Under the pieces are notes generated by a model. That model saw nothing but the letters and a program-made list of their open reading frames with translations. It had not been told where the DNA came from and did not search any database. Source: Xylophilus sp042867185 (GTDB lineage Bacteria > Pseudomonadota > Gammaproteobacteria > Burkholderiales > Burkholderiaceae_C). Taken from it: a DNA stretch of 64,000 nt. Below are positions 7,904 through 16,424 of this stretch, in pieces (the stretch's first letter is position 1; each line of letters begins with the position of its first letter). The stretch lies in contig JBHZQV010000014.1 of NCBI GenBank assembly GCA_042867185.1, positions 1 through 64,000 on the forward strand, in the 5' to 3' direction. The translations under genes and the position numbers were made by a program.

Positions 7904-8317
7904 ATGAAACCTCGTTGCCGCGCGTTCCTCGTAGAGGACAACCCCCGAAATCTGGAAAGCCTGATCCCCGCCCTGGCGGAACTGGCCGGCGCCGAAGTGG
8001 TCGGCTTCGTCCAGCGCGAGGACGATGCGCTCGCCTGGCTCGGGCAGCATGCGGCCGAGGTCGACGTGGTGGTGCTCGACATGTTCCTGCTGCAGGGCAC
8101 CGGACTGGGCGTGCTCAACGGCATGCGAGAGCGCGGCATCGACTGCACCGTGGTCGGGCTGACCAACCACGCGACCGACGAGACCCGTGCCCGGTTCTCC
8201 GCCGCCGGCGCCGATGCGGTCTTCGACAAGATGGAGCAGACCGAGGATTTCTTCGCGTTCCTCGACACCGTCGTCCGCCGCGACCGCAACAACGAAACGG
8301 CCGTCGGCGGGCACTGA
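7904..8317 (+). CDS. Single-domain response regulator (receiver only)
   Basis: This is a 137-residue CheY-like receiver with no output domain. The phosphorylation pocket is complete: acidic pair Glu11-Asp12, phospho-acceptor Asp59 (VVVLDMF), Thr87 (VGLTN) and Lys109 (VFDKM). It should take a phosphoryl group from a histidine kinase and act by protein contact. No kinase gene lies nearby, so it is an orphan. It stands between tRNA-Ser and a convergent glycosyltransferase gene. A perfect palindrome AGGACATGTCCT lies about 60 bases upstream. Confidence 0.85.
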   Translation: MKPRCRAFLVEDNPRNLESLIPALAELAGAEVVGFVQREDDALAWLGQHAAEVDVVVLDMFLLQGTGLGVLNGMRERGIDCTVVGLTNHATDETRARFSAAGADAVFDKMEQTEDFFAFLDTVVRRDRNNETAVGGH

Positions 8318-8353
8318 GCCCTGTGGCCGGGCCCTGCGGGCCACCGCCGTGCG

Positions 8354-10108
8354 TCAAGAAGTCGCGGCGCGCAGGGTGAAGATCCGGAACATCGGGTCTT
8401 CGTAGACCGTCTGGAAATACTGCCCGAAGGCCGGCATCTCCGCGGAAGGAAAGTCGGGCCTGCGCACCACGATGAGCTCGAATCCCTGTTCCCGCAAACG
8501 CGCTGCCAGCCGTTCGGGCGCCAGCGCCAGGAAATCCCGGTAGCGCCAGGGACCGAAATGGTCGCCCCACACAGGGGCCGGCAGGTAGTACAGCACGCCC
8601 TCCATTCCGCTCTGGTAGATCTTGCGACCCGGATGCGCCTGCAGGTAGTCGATGGTGCCGGCATAGTCGGCCAGCCGCGCCCTCACCACCTCCCGCCGTT
8701 GCGCCGGGTCGGCCGCCACCAGCGACCACTCGTAGCCGCTGCGGTTGTAGTAGCGGCCCGCCGCCAGGGCGAGCATGAGCGCGACGACCACGCCCTGCGC
8801 CCCCCGCCCGAGCCGTGTGCGCCCCTGCCATGCGGGCCAGCGCCGGCTCCAGAGCGCGGTCGCCCGCGCCACCGCATGGGCGACGACGCCCGCGACCAGC
8901 ATGAACAGCACCGGATAGGCCGGCATCAGGTAGCGCGAGTAGTGCGACGTCAGCAGCCACACCGCCACCGCGTACCCGGCGAACCCGGTGCACGCCCACA
9001 GCATCCGGCGCCGCGGATGCCGCCACGCCAGCCACGGCGCGGCGCACGCGATCGCGACGAAGGCCGGTGGCCAGTCGTAGTTGAGGGCGATGTCGAAGAA
9101 CTGGTGGCGGTAGTCGCCCAGGTTCCAGTCGGTGAAGCCGAACAGCGTGCCGCCCAGCGGCGCCACCGGGTCGCCGGTCATGAGCAGGTTGCGGGCATAC
9201 CAGTAGATGCAGGGCACGGCCGCCGCCGCGGCGCAGAGCGCCACGCTGCGCCACCGGCGGTCGCGGGTGACGACGCCCAACGCGAACAGCGGCAGGAAGG
9301 TGAGCGCCTGGTACTTGCTGCCCAGCGCGACACCGAAAAGGAACGCCGCCAGCGCCAGGCCGGCGCGGGTCCGGGGGTTTTCGCGCCAGAGCTGCAGCAC
9401 CGCGAACGCCGCACACACGAACAGGGCCACACCCATGTCGATATAGGCCGTCGCGAACTCCGACCGGGTCGACTGCAGCCACAGCATCGCCGCACCGCAG
9501 GCCGCGGCCCGCCCCACCAGCGGCAAGGCCCAGCGGTGCAGCAAAAACGCGGTGAGCCATCCGGCGTAGGCGTGCAGCATGTGCGCCATCACGTCGTCGT
9601 AGACCACCATCGCGGCGGCGTACAGCAGGTTGTAGTTGTACGGGAACCAGGGGTAGCGCAGCCAGTCGTTGACGTCGAGCCGGCCGCTCAGCGCCCACTG
9701 GCGCGCGTGCGGCAGGTGGTAGGCCAGCTCGTCCCAGGCCAGCGGCACCCGCAGCGGGTACAGCAGGGTGGAGGTGGCGAACGCCAGGACCAGCCACGAG
9801 CTCCAGTGCGGCCAGGCCCATGCGGGCCGGCCGCCGGCGACCACCGACCACCCGGCGCAGGCCAGCCCGAGACCGGTGACCGCCAGCACGCCCGCGGTGG
9901 TCAACAGCCCGGCGATGCCCAGCAGCTGCAGCAGACATACCGCGACGCCGCTGCCCGCGACCATCGCCAGGCCGCCCCGCAGCCCCCGGTCCTCGTGGAG
10001 CCGTTCCAGGACGCGCCGGGCCGCGACAGTTCCGTAGCCCCACGAGGCCAGCATGAACACCGCCAGGGCCGCGTAGTGCCATGCGGCGAATGCGTATTGG
10101 GCGGCCAT
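8354..10108 (-). CDS. GT39-like membrane glycosyltransferase (ArnT/PMT type)
   Basis: This is a 584-residue multi-pass membrane protein with about 11-12 hydrophobic helices. Its first large loop holds LAWDELAYHLPHARQ (near residue 127). The acidic pair in that position is the catalytic hallmark of GT-C enzymes, which use polyprenyl-phosphate sugars as donors. The C-terminal 120 residues are a soluble, presumably periplasmic domain. Homologues glycosylate lipid A, lipids or proteins, but the acceptor here is unknown. I chose the ATG at 10108 (MAAQYAFAAWHY) because a membrane helix follows directly. It lies 107 bases after hemW on the same strand. Confidence 0.8.
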   Translation of the reverse strand: MAAQYAFAAWHYAALAVFMLASWGYGTVAARRVLERLHEDRGLRGGLAMVAGSGVAVCLLQLLGIAGLLTTAGVLAVTGLGLACAGWSVVAGGRPAWAWPHWSSWLVLAFATSTLLYPLRVPLAWDELAYHLPHARQWALSGRLDVNDWLRYPWFPYNYNLLYAAAMVVYDDVMAHMLHAYAGWLTAFLLHRWALPLVGRAAACGAAMLWLQSTRSEFATAYIDMGVALFVCAAFAVLQLWRENPRTRAGLALAAFLFGVALGSKYQALTFLPLFALGVVTRDRRWRSVALCAAAAAVPCIYWYARNLLMTGDPVAPLGGTLFGFTDWNLGDYRHQFFDIALNYDWPPAFVAIACAAPWLAWRHPRRRMLWACTGFAGYAVAVWLLTSHYSRYLMPAYPVLFMLVAGVVAHAVARATALWSRRWPAWQGRTRLGRGAQGVVVALMLALAAGRYYNRSGYEWSLVAADPAQRREVVRARLADYAGTIDYLQAHPGRKIYQSGMEGVLYYLPAPVWGDHFGPWRYRDFLALAPERLAARLREQGFELIVVRRPDFPSAEMPAFGQYFQTVYEDPMFRIFTLRAATS

Positions 10109-10215
10109 CAGGCAGGCCCCGGCGCCGGTCGATGGCGGCGGCGGACGCAGGGCCCTGTCGCAGGCAGCGCAGCGCCGTCGTGCCGTCGCGCCCGGGTGCC
10201 GAACATCGCCCGGCC

Positions 10216-11493
10216 CTAGCCCGGAAGAAAGAGCGCCTGCAGGTCGCTCAGGAAATCGAAGCCACGCTCGGTCGGCTGCACCCGCTGCAGGTCGCGGGTG
10301 ATCAAGCCCTTGGCTTCCGCCTCCGCCAGGGCCGGCGCGATCGCCGCGACCGACAGCCCGGTGCGGTCGGCGAAGTCCTGCAGCAGGAAGCCCTCGCGCA
10401 GCCGCAGCGCATTGAGCATGTACTCGAACGGCAGGTCGGCGCGCTTCAGCTCTTCCTGCTGCGTGACCGCGTTGCCCGCCAGCGCACGCTCCATGTAGAG
10501 CTGCGGCTCGCGCACCCGCACCTGCCGCACGATGCGGTGGGCGAAGCTCAGCTTGCCGTGCGCACCGGCGCCGATGCCCAGGTAGTCGCCGAACTGCCAG
10601 TAGTTGAGGTTGTGGAAGCAGCCGTGGCCGGGCTTGGCATAGGCCGAAATTTCGTAGCGGGCCATGCCGGCGGCGCCGGTCATCTCGGTGATGCGGTCGA
10701 GCATCGCGTAGGCGGTGTCGTCCTCGGGCACGACCGGCGGATGCTTGGCGAAATAGGTGTTGGGCTCGATCGTCAGGTGGTAGATCGAGATGTGCGGCGG
10801 CGCCAGCGCCAGCGCGGTGGCGACGTCGGCCTCCAGCTGCGCCATGGTCTGGCCCGGCAGCGCATACATCAGGTCGAGGTTGAAGGTCTCGAAGGCCGAG
10901 GCCGCTTCTTCCACCGCGGCCAGCGCCTGCGCCCGGTCGTGCACCCGGCCCAGCGCCCGCAGGTGCGCATCGTCGAAGCTCTGCACGCCGACCGACAGCC
11001 GGGTGACGCCGGCGGACCGGAACGCGCGGAACCGGTCGCGCTCGAAAGTGCCGGGGTTGGCCTCCAGCGTGATCTCGGCATCGGCCGCCAGCCGCACCCG
11101 CGCGCGGATGCCGCCGATCAGCCGCTCGATCGCCTCCGGCGAGAACAGGCTGGGCGTGCCGCCGCCGAAGAACACGCTGTGCACCGTGCGGCCCCAGACC
11201 AGCGGCAGCGCGGCCTCCAGGTCGGCCATCAGCGCATCGACATAGCGCTGCTCGGGGATGGCCGCGCGCACGCCCTGCCCCGCTGCGTCGGCGTCTGCCT
11301 GCGTGCCCGGCCGCCATTCGTGCGAATTGAAGTCGCAGTACGGGCACTTCTTCAAACACCAGGGCAGGTGCACGTACAAGGACAGCGGCGGCAGCGCGCC
11401 GAGTTGCAGCGTGCCGGACCGCATGTAGTGCTGCAGGTCGGGCTGCGGCGCGACCGCCGGGCCGGCCGGTACGAGCGGAATGCTGCCCGCCAT
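10216..11493 (-). CDS. hemW: Radical SAM heme chaperone HemW
   Basis: This is a 425-residue radical SAM protein. The cluster-binding motif is Cys46-x3-Cys50-x2-Cys53 (PWCLKKCPYCDFNSHEW), followed by GGGTPSLF, as in HemW. HemW resembles the oxygen-independent coproporphyrinogen oxidase HemN, but in studied bacteria it carries and inserts heme. The C-terminal HemN-type domain is present (EYMLNALRLREGFLLQDF). Its ATG overlaps the rdgB stop as TGATG. The rdgB-hemW pair, often with rph, is standard in beta-proteobacteria. Confidence 0.95.
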   Translation of the reverse strand: MAGSIPLVPAGPAVAPQPDLQHYMRSGTLQLGALPPLSLYVHLPWCLKKCPYCDFNSHEWRPGTQADADAAGQGVRAAIPEQRYVDALMADLEAALPLVWGRTVHSVFFGGGTPSLFSPEAIERLIGGIRARVRLAADAEITLEANPGTFERDRFRAFRSAGVTRLSVGVQSFDDAHLRALGRVHDRAQALAAVEEAASAFETFNLDLMYALPGQTMAQLEADVATALALAPPHISIYHLTIEPNTYFAKHPPVVPEDDTAYAMLDRITEMTGAAGMARYEISAYAKPGHGCFHNLNYWQFGDYLGIGAGAHGKLSFAHRIVRQVRVREPQLYMERALAGNAVTQQEELKRADLPFEYMLNALRLREGFLLQDFADRTGLSVAAIAPALAEAEAKGLITRDLQRVQPTERGFDFLSDLQALFLPG

Positions 11494-12089
11494 CACCAGC
11501 GCTCGCGGACCAGTTCGAGCATCGACCGCGCGGCCTGGCCGCGGTGGCTGTGCGCGTTCTTCACCTCGGGCGGCAGCTGGGCGCAGGTCTGGCCGAAGGC
11601 CGGCAGGAACATCACCGGATCGAAGCCGAAGCCGTGTTCGCCGACCGGCGCCCGGGCGATCTCGCCGGCCAGCCGGCCGGAGGCGATCAGCGGCTCGGGA
11701 TCGTCCGCGCTGCGCACGCCCACCAGGGTGCTCACCAGGGCGGCGCGGCGGTCGTCGACCGTCTCCATCTGCTCCAGCAGCGCCCGCACGTTGTGGTCGT
11801 CGCCCTTCGGATAGCCGAACCGGGTCGCGTAGTAGGCGGTATCGACGCCCGGCAGGCCGCCGAAGGCCTGCACGCACAGGCCCGCGTCGTCGGCGATGGC
11901 CGGCAGGCCGCTGGCGCGGGCCGCGTGGCGGGCCTTGGCCAGCGCGTTCTCGACGAAGGTGCGGAACGGCTCTTCGGCCTCGGAGATGCCCAGGTCGCCC
12001 TGGCGCAGCAGCTCCACGCCGAGCGGCGCGAACATCGCCTGCAGCTCGGCCAGCTTGCCGCGGTTGTTGGAGGCCAGGACGATTTTCAT
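11493..12089 (-). CDS. rdgB: dITP/XTP pyrophosphatase (Ham1 family)
   Basis: This is a 198-residue house-cleaning enzyme that hydrolyses dITP, ITP and XTP to monophosphates, keeping deaminated purines out of nucleic acids. Family signatures are the N-terminal ASNNRGKLAEL loop, the ADDAGLCV motif near residue 68, and GEHGFGFDPVMFLP near residue 147, which forms the base pocket. Length is normal. The gene lies between rph and hemW on one strand, and its last base is shared with the hemW start codon. Confidence 0.97.
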   Translation of the reverse strand: MKIVLASNNRGKLAELQAMFAPLGVELLRQGDLGISEAEEPFRTFVENALAKARHAARASGLPAIADDAGLCVQAFGGLPGVDTAYYATRFGYPKGDDHNVRALLEQMETVDDRRAALVSTLVGVRSADDPEPLIASGRLAGEIARAPVGEHGFGFDPVMFLPAFGQTCAQLPPEVKNAHSHRGQAARSMLELVRERW

Positions 12090-12130
12090 GGTGAAAAGTG
12101 TCTGCGGCCGGCACGGTTCGCCGGCAGCAT

Positions 12131-12147
12131 GCTATTATTTTTGTAGC
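12131..12147 (-). repeat. Short R2-type hairpin at the 3' end of rph
   Basis: GCTATTATTTTTGTAGC is the short, GCTA...TAGC form of the R2 family. It encodes the last two codons and the TAA stop of rph. A near-identical sequence lies at 35536-35552 between two convergent genes. Confidence 0.7.
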
Positions 12148-12890
12148 GCCTGCGTCTGCAGCACGACGAGCTCGGCGATGCCCTTCTCGGCCAGGGCCAG
12201 CAGCCGGTCCATCTCGGCGCGGGTGAAGGCGGCGCCCTCGGCCGTGCCCTGCACCTCGACATAATGACCGGCACCGGTCATCACCACGTTCATGTCGGTA
12301 TCGCAGTCGACGTCCTCGATGTACTCCAGGTCGAGCAGCGGCACGCCGGCGACGATGCCGACCGAGATCGCCGCCACATGCCCGCGGATCGGCGAGGCGG
12401 CCAGCTTGCTCTGGGCCATCAGCGCGTCGACCGCGTCCTGCGCGGCGACGAACGCGCCGGTGATCGCCGCGGTGCGGGTGCCGCCGTCGGCCTGCAGCAC
12501 GTCGCAATCGAGGTGGATGGTGCGCTCGCCCAAAGCCTTCAGGTCGAACACCGCGCGCAGCGAGCGGCCGATCAGGCGCTGGATCTCCTGCGTGCGGCCG
12601 GTCTGCTTGCCCTTGGCCGCCTCGCGGCTGCTGCGGGTGTGGGTGGCGCGCGGCAGCATGCCGTATTCGGCGGTCACCCAGCCCTCGCCGCTGCCCTTCT
12701 TGTGCGGCGGCACCTTTTCCTCGACCGACGCGGTGCAAAGCACCTTGGTGTCGCCGAACTCGATCAGCACCGAGCCTTCGGCGTGGATCGTGTAGCCGCG
12801 GGTGATCCGCACGGTGCGCAGCGCGTCGGCGGCGCGGCCGGTGCGGGTATAGGGCGGGGGGGCGGCGGTGCCGGTGGTGGTGTCGCTCAT
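12135..12890 (-). CDS. rph: Ribonuclease PH
   Basis: This is a phosphorolytic 3'-5' exoribonuclease that trims the 3' ends of tRNA precursors, 251 residues. The RNase PH fold is clear: TKVLCTASVEEKVPP, GWVTAEYGMLPRATHTRSSRE, RSLRAVFDLKALGERTI, and the acidic active-site segment VDCDTDMNVVMTG. The ATG at 12890 starts a normal-length enzyme, with a short Thr/Pro-rich leader before RAADALRTVRITRGY. The C-terminus (QALQK) and stop are encoded by an R2-type hairpin. Genes rph, rdgB and hemW run together. Confidence 0.97.
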   Translation of the reverse strand: MSDTTTGTAAPPPYTRTGRAADALRTVRITRGYTIHAEGSVLIEFGDTKVLCTASVEEKVPPHKKGSGEGWVTAEYGMLPRATHTRSSREAAKGKQTGRTQEIQRLIGRSLRAVFDLKALGERTIHLDCDVLQADGGTRTAAITGAFVAAQDAVDALMAQSKLAASPIRGHVAAISVGIVAGVPLLDLEYIEDVDCDTDMNVVMTGAGHYVEVQGTAEGAAFTRAEMDRLLALAEKGIAELVVLQTQALQK

Positions 12891-13002
12891 GCTGGGTCCG
12901 GGGAAAAGGGTGGGAGGGGAAAGAAAAGGCGGTGGCCGGCGTGCCGGGCGGGAATGCCTGCGCTCCGCCGGCACGCGGCCCGACAGGCGCACAGTCGGCC
13001 GG

Positions 13003-13905
13003 TCACACCCGGCGTGCGGCAGACCGGCGGATCGCCTCGTTGATCTCGGCGATCGAGCGTTCGATCGCCTCGTCGTCCAGGTCGTCGGCCGACGCGTCGG
13101 GCACGCCCGCCTGGATGGTCGAGGCGAAGACTTCGTCGCCGATGGTGTCGGTGGAGATGCCGCGGGTCGGCTCGAAATCGGCGGCTTCCCACTCGAAGCC
13201 GATGGCGGTGACGTTGTCGCTGGCCGGGCCGGCGTTGCGCAGCGCACGCTCGACCAGTTCGGGCACCGCGGCCGACACCGGATGCGCGCTGGCGACGCCC
13301 ACGATCTCGTCGTCGCTCAGCATGTCCCACAGGCCGTCGGAGCACAGCAGCACCCGGTCGCCGCCCTGCAGCGGGAACGGGCCCGCCACGTCGAACAGCG
13401 GCCGGGTGGGCGAGCCGAGGCAGGTGAACAGCACGTTGCGGTTGGCCGCGTGGTTCGGCCGGGCCAGCAGCATGTCGCGGCGCTCGGTGTAGGAGTGGTC
13501 GCGGGTGCGGGTGACCAGCGCGCCGTTGCGGATCAGGTAGAGGCGCGAATCGCCGCAGTGGGCCCAGCTGACCTGGCCGTTCTGCACCACCGCCATCACC
13601 AGCGTGGTCCGGGGCGAATCGAGCATCGCCTTGAAGGTGGCGTAGCGCAGCAGCTGCTGGTGCGCGCCCAGCACCGCTTCCGACAGGAAGGCCATCATGT
13701 CGGGCAGGGCCGGCTTGGCGTAGCGCTGGAACAGGGCCGAGACGGTCTGCAGCGCGAGCTGCGCCGCCACCTCGCCCTCGGGATGTCCGCCCATGCCGTC
13801 GGCCAGCGCGAACAGCCCCGCCTGCCGCGTGTAGCAGTAGCCCATGCGGTCTTCGTTGATCTCGCGGCCGCCGAGGCGGCTCACCTGGAACACCGAGAAT
13901 TTCAT
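13003..13905 (-). CDS. PP2C-type serine/threonine protein phosphatase
   Basis: This is a 300-residue metal-dependent phosphatase. The PP2C motifs are in order: GGREINEDRMGY, LFALADGMGGHPEGE with the metal-binding Asp, WAHCGDSRLYLI, VLLCSDGLWDML, and ASDNVTAIGF with the final metal-binding Asp. It has a C-terminal acidic tail (ADDLDDEAIERSIAEINEAI) beyond the catalytic domain. Its ATG overlaps the stop of the kinase gene, so kinase and phosphatase are made together and probably act on the same targets. Confidence 0.95.
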   Translation of the reverse strand: MKFSVFQVSRLGGREINEDRMGYCYTRQAGLFALADGMGGHPEGEVAAQLALQTVSALFQRYAKPALPDMMAFLSEAVLGAHQQLLRYATFKAMLDSPRTTLVMAVVQNGQVSWAHCGDSRLYLIRNGALVTRTRDHSYTERRDMLLARPNHAANRNVLFTCLGSPTRPLFDVAGPFPLQGGDRVLLCSDGLWDMLSDDEIVGVASAHPVSAAVPELVERALRNAGPASDNVTAIGFEWEAADFEPTRGISTDTIGDEVFASTIQAGVPDASADDLDDEAIERSIAEINEAIRRSAARRV

Positions 13906-14960
13906 GGGCGTGCGGCCTCGGTGCCGCCCTCGTTGCGGCCGGCGTCGCGTGTCGCTGCCGGAGCAGGCGCGGCGCCAGCGGCCGCAGGCGCGGGCCGCTT
14001 GCCGTCGGAGACGAGCGAGTCGATCTGCATGCGCATCCGCTCGCCCACCGTCAGGCGGGTATGGCGGCGCTCGTTGGGCAGGCCCAGCTCTTTCTGCAGC
14101 GCGAAGACCGACTGGGGCCGCTGCAGCGGATCGAGCGCCATGCACCACTGCACGATCTCGATCAGATGGTCGGAGTAGACGCCCCGCAGCCGTGACAGCG
14201 CGGTCGAGAGCCGGTCCTTGTCCTGGCGCTGGGGCACGTCGTTGGGCGGGTAGCCCTGCATGCAGGCGTACATGCAGGCGCCGACCGCGTAGATGTCGGT
14301 CCAGGGGCCCATCATCGCGTCGCGCTTGTACATCTCGGGCGCGGCGAAGCCGGGGGTGTACATCGGCCGCACGAAATGGTTTTCCTTGCTGAGCACTTCG
14401 CGCGCGGCGCCGAAATCGATCAGCACCGCCTTGTTGTCGTCGGTGATGAAGACGTTGGCCGGCTTGATATCGAGGTGCAGCATCTTGTGCTGGTGCACGA
14501 TGCGCAGACCGCGCAGCACCTCGTCGAACAGGGAGCGGATGGTGGATTCGCGGAACACTTTCTGCGCCTTCTGCTCCCGCGCGGTGATGATGAAATCCTG
14601 CAGGGTGTCGCCCTCCAGGTAGTTCATCACCATGTAGACCGTCTCGTTTTCCCGGAAGAAATTGAGCACGCTCACCACCGACGGATGCGAAATCTGCGCG
14701 AGGGCCCGGCCTTCCTCGAAGAAACTTTTCAGGCCCAGGCGGTAGAGCGACAGCTTCTCGGGCGCGACCTTGGGCAGCGGGCTGTCGGCATCGCGGGTGG
14801 CCAGCGATGCGGGCAGGTACTCCTTGATGGCCACCTGCTTGCTCTCGCCGTCGTGCGCCAGGTAGACGATGCCGAATCCCCCGGCGGAAATGCGGCGCAC
14901 CACACGGTAACCTCCGATCGCCGTATCGGGCGGCAGCGGCGCCGGCTTGGTCTTGATCAT
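13902..14960 (-). CDS. Serine/threonine protein kinase (Hanks type)
   Basis: This is a 352-residue eukaryotic-type kinase. The Gly-rich loop is ISAGGFGIVYLA, the ATP-binding lysine lies in QVAIKEYLP, the catalytic loop is HLDIKPANV, and the metal-binding motif is LIDFGAAR. The residue before the catalytic Asp is Leu instead of Arg, making it a non-RD kinase that probably needs no activation-loop phosphorylation. The last 60 residues are Ala/Pro-rich and there is no membrane segment, so it should be cytoplasmic. It overlaps the PP2C gene by four bases and is divergent from yicC across 143 bp. Confidence 0.95.
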   Translation of the reverse strand: MIKTKPAPLPPDTAIGGYRVVRRISAGGFGIVYLAHDGESKQVAIKEYLPASLATRDADSPLPKVAPEKLSLYRLGLKSFFEEGRALAQISHPSVVSVLNFFRENETVYMVMNYLEGDTLQDFIITAREQKAQKVFRESTIRSLFDEVLRGLRIVHQHKMLHLDIKPANVFITDDNKAVLIDFGAAREVLSKENHFVRPMYTPGFAAPEMYKRDAMMGPWTDIYAVGACMYACMQGYPPNDVPQRQDKDRLSTALSRLRGVYSDHLIEIVQWCMALDPLQRPQSVFALQKELGLPNERRHTRLTVGERMRMQIDSLVSDGKRPAPAAAGAAPAPAATRDAGRNEGGTEAARP

Positions 14961-15103
14961 GCGGTGAGGGCGAAAGGAGGGGCCGTCTGGCGACCGGTTG
15001 CGGCCTGGCGGCACGGGCGGTCGCATGGTGGATCGCGGGGTTTCACCGAAACGGCGGGCGAACCCCGCTATTCTCTGGTGTCTCCAACGACCCGCAAAAA
15101 CAG

Positions 15104-16024
15104 ATGTCAGTTTACAGCATGACCGGCTACGCCAGCGCGCAGGAAAGCGCCCCGGCACCCGAGACCGACAACGCCGCGCGGCCCGCGCCGGAGCGTCGGC
15201 TCGGCCTGGAAATCCGCTCGGTCAACAGCCGCTTCCTGGACCTGGCCTTCCGCCTGCCCGACGAGCTGCGCGCGTACGAACCGGTGCTGCGCGAAAAGCT
15301 CACCGCCCGTTTGAAGCGCGGCAAGGTCGAGGTGCGCGCCTCGCTGGAGCACGACAGCACCGACACGCTGCCCGAGCCTTCGGTGCGGCTGCTGCAGCGG
15401 CTCAATTCGATCCAGGACACGGTGCGGGCGTGGATGCCCTCGGCCGCACCGCTGTCGGTGGCCGACACGCTGCGCCTGGGCGCGGCCGAGCAGCACACCC
15501 GCGCGACCGACTGGGGCACCACCATCGTGCCGCTGGTCGAGAAAGCCCTGACCGCGCTGCTGGACGCCCGCGAACGCGAAGGCGCACGGCTCTCCGCCAT
15601 GCTGACCGACCGCGTCGCCCAGCTGCGCGCCCTGGCCGCCCAGGCCACGCCGCTGGTGCCGCGCCTGGTCGAGCAGCAGCGCCAGCGCTTCATGGAGCGC
15701 TGGTCCGAGGCCATGGCCCTCGGCGAAGGCGCCACCCTGCCCGAAGCCGCGCAAGACCGCGCGCTGTCGGAGGCGACCGCCTTCGCGATCCGCATCGACG
15801 TGGCCGAGGAGATCACCCGGCTCGACAGCCACCTCGACGAGATCGACCGCCTGCTCGCCCAGGGCGGCGAAGTCGGCAAGCGGCTCGATTTCCTGATCCA
15901 GGAACTACAGCGCGAGGCCAACACCCTGGGCTCCAAGTCGGCCGCGATGGAGCTCACCCGCATCTCGGTCGACATGAAGGTGCTGGTCGAGCAGATGCGG
16001 GAGCAGGTGCAGAACATCGAATAA
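15104..16024 (+). CDS. yicC: Endoribonuclease YicC family protein
   Basis: This is a 306-residue YicC/YloC protein. The N-terminal domain opens SVYSMTGYASAQ and continues LGLEIRSVNSRFLDLAFRLP. The C-terminal DUF1732 domain ends in the conserved block GKRLDFLIQELQREANTLGS followed by KSAAMELTRISVDMKVLVEQ. Enterobacterial YicC is an endoribonuclease reported to cut small RNAs. In related bacteria it is followed by gmk and rpoZ; here hipBA follows instead. Two acidic N-terminal insert residues aside, the length is normal. Confidence 0.95.
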   Translation: MSVYSMTGYASAQESAPAPETDNAARPAPERRLGLEIRSVNSRFLDLAFRLPDELRAYEPVLREKLTARLKRGKVEVRASLEHDSTDTLPEPSVRLLQRLNSIQDTVRAWMPSAAPLSVADTLRLGAAEQHTRATDWGTTIVPLVEKALTALLDAREREGARLSAMLTDRVAQLRALAAQATPLVPRLVEQQRQRFMERWSEAMALGEGATLPEAAQDRALSEATAFAIRIDVAEEITRLDSHLDEIDRLLAQGGEVGKRLDFLIQELQREANTLGSKSAAMELTRISVDMKVLVEQMREQVQNIE

Positions 16025-16057
16025 ACATCGGCTACGGGTCTGCACCCAGAAGTTACC

Positions 16058-16069
16058 TAATGATCATTA
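16058..16069. promoter_or_regulatory. Candidate HipB operator
   Basis: The perfect palindrome TAATGATCATTA lies 44 bases before the hipB start in an AT-rich gap. A related half-site (AGATCATA) occurs at about 16101-16109, and a TATAAA box lies at 16097-16102. HipB-type antitoxins bind such paired operators to repress their own operon. This is inferred from symmetry and position. Confidence 0.55.
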
Positions 16070-16112
16070 AAATGGCTTTTATGGCAAAATTCAGGCTATA
16101 AAGATCATAGAA

Positions 16113-16424
16113 ATGACATTTATTCTTGCCACTTCCGACGAGATTCTGCAGACTCTGGGAGAACGCCTGCGCATCCAGCGGCTGGCCCAAGGCCTGTCTC
16201 AACAAGAACTGGCCGCCCGTGCAGGCCTATCGCTGGGGGCGGTGCGGCAATTGGAGCGCAGCGGCCAGTCCTCGCTGGAAACCTTGGTGCGGGTAGTGCA
16301 GGCGCTGGGTCTTGCGAACGAAGTGGACGAACTTTTCGTGCTCGAACGCCGGTCCATCGCGCAGATGGTGCAGTCCGAAACGGCGGGCCATCGGCAACGG
16401 GCTCCGCGCCAGAAGGCCCTGTGA
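16113..16424 (+). CDS. hipB: HipB-type antitoxin, Cro/CI HTH regulator
   Basis: This is a 103-residue DNA-binding protein with a canonical helix-turn-helix (LSQQELAARAGLSLGAVRQL, residues 29-48) followed by a helical tail. It should bind and block HipA and repress the operon. The stop overlaps the hipA start (GTGA). The region before it is clearly more AT-rich than its surroundings, consistent with import of the pair. Confidence 0.9.
   Translation: MTFILATSDEILQTLGERLRIQRLAQGLSQQELAARAGLSLGAVRQLERSGQSSLETLVRVVQALGLANEVDELFVLERRSIAQMVQSETAGHRQRAPRQKAL

Noticed and set aside
8354..11359. Very long minus-strand frame (over 1000 codons) joining the glycosyltransferase to part of hemW
   Set aside because: The upstream part is only the shadow of hemW in another frame. 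The membrane protein starts at 10108.
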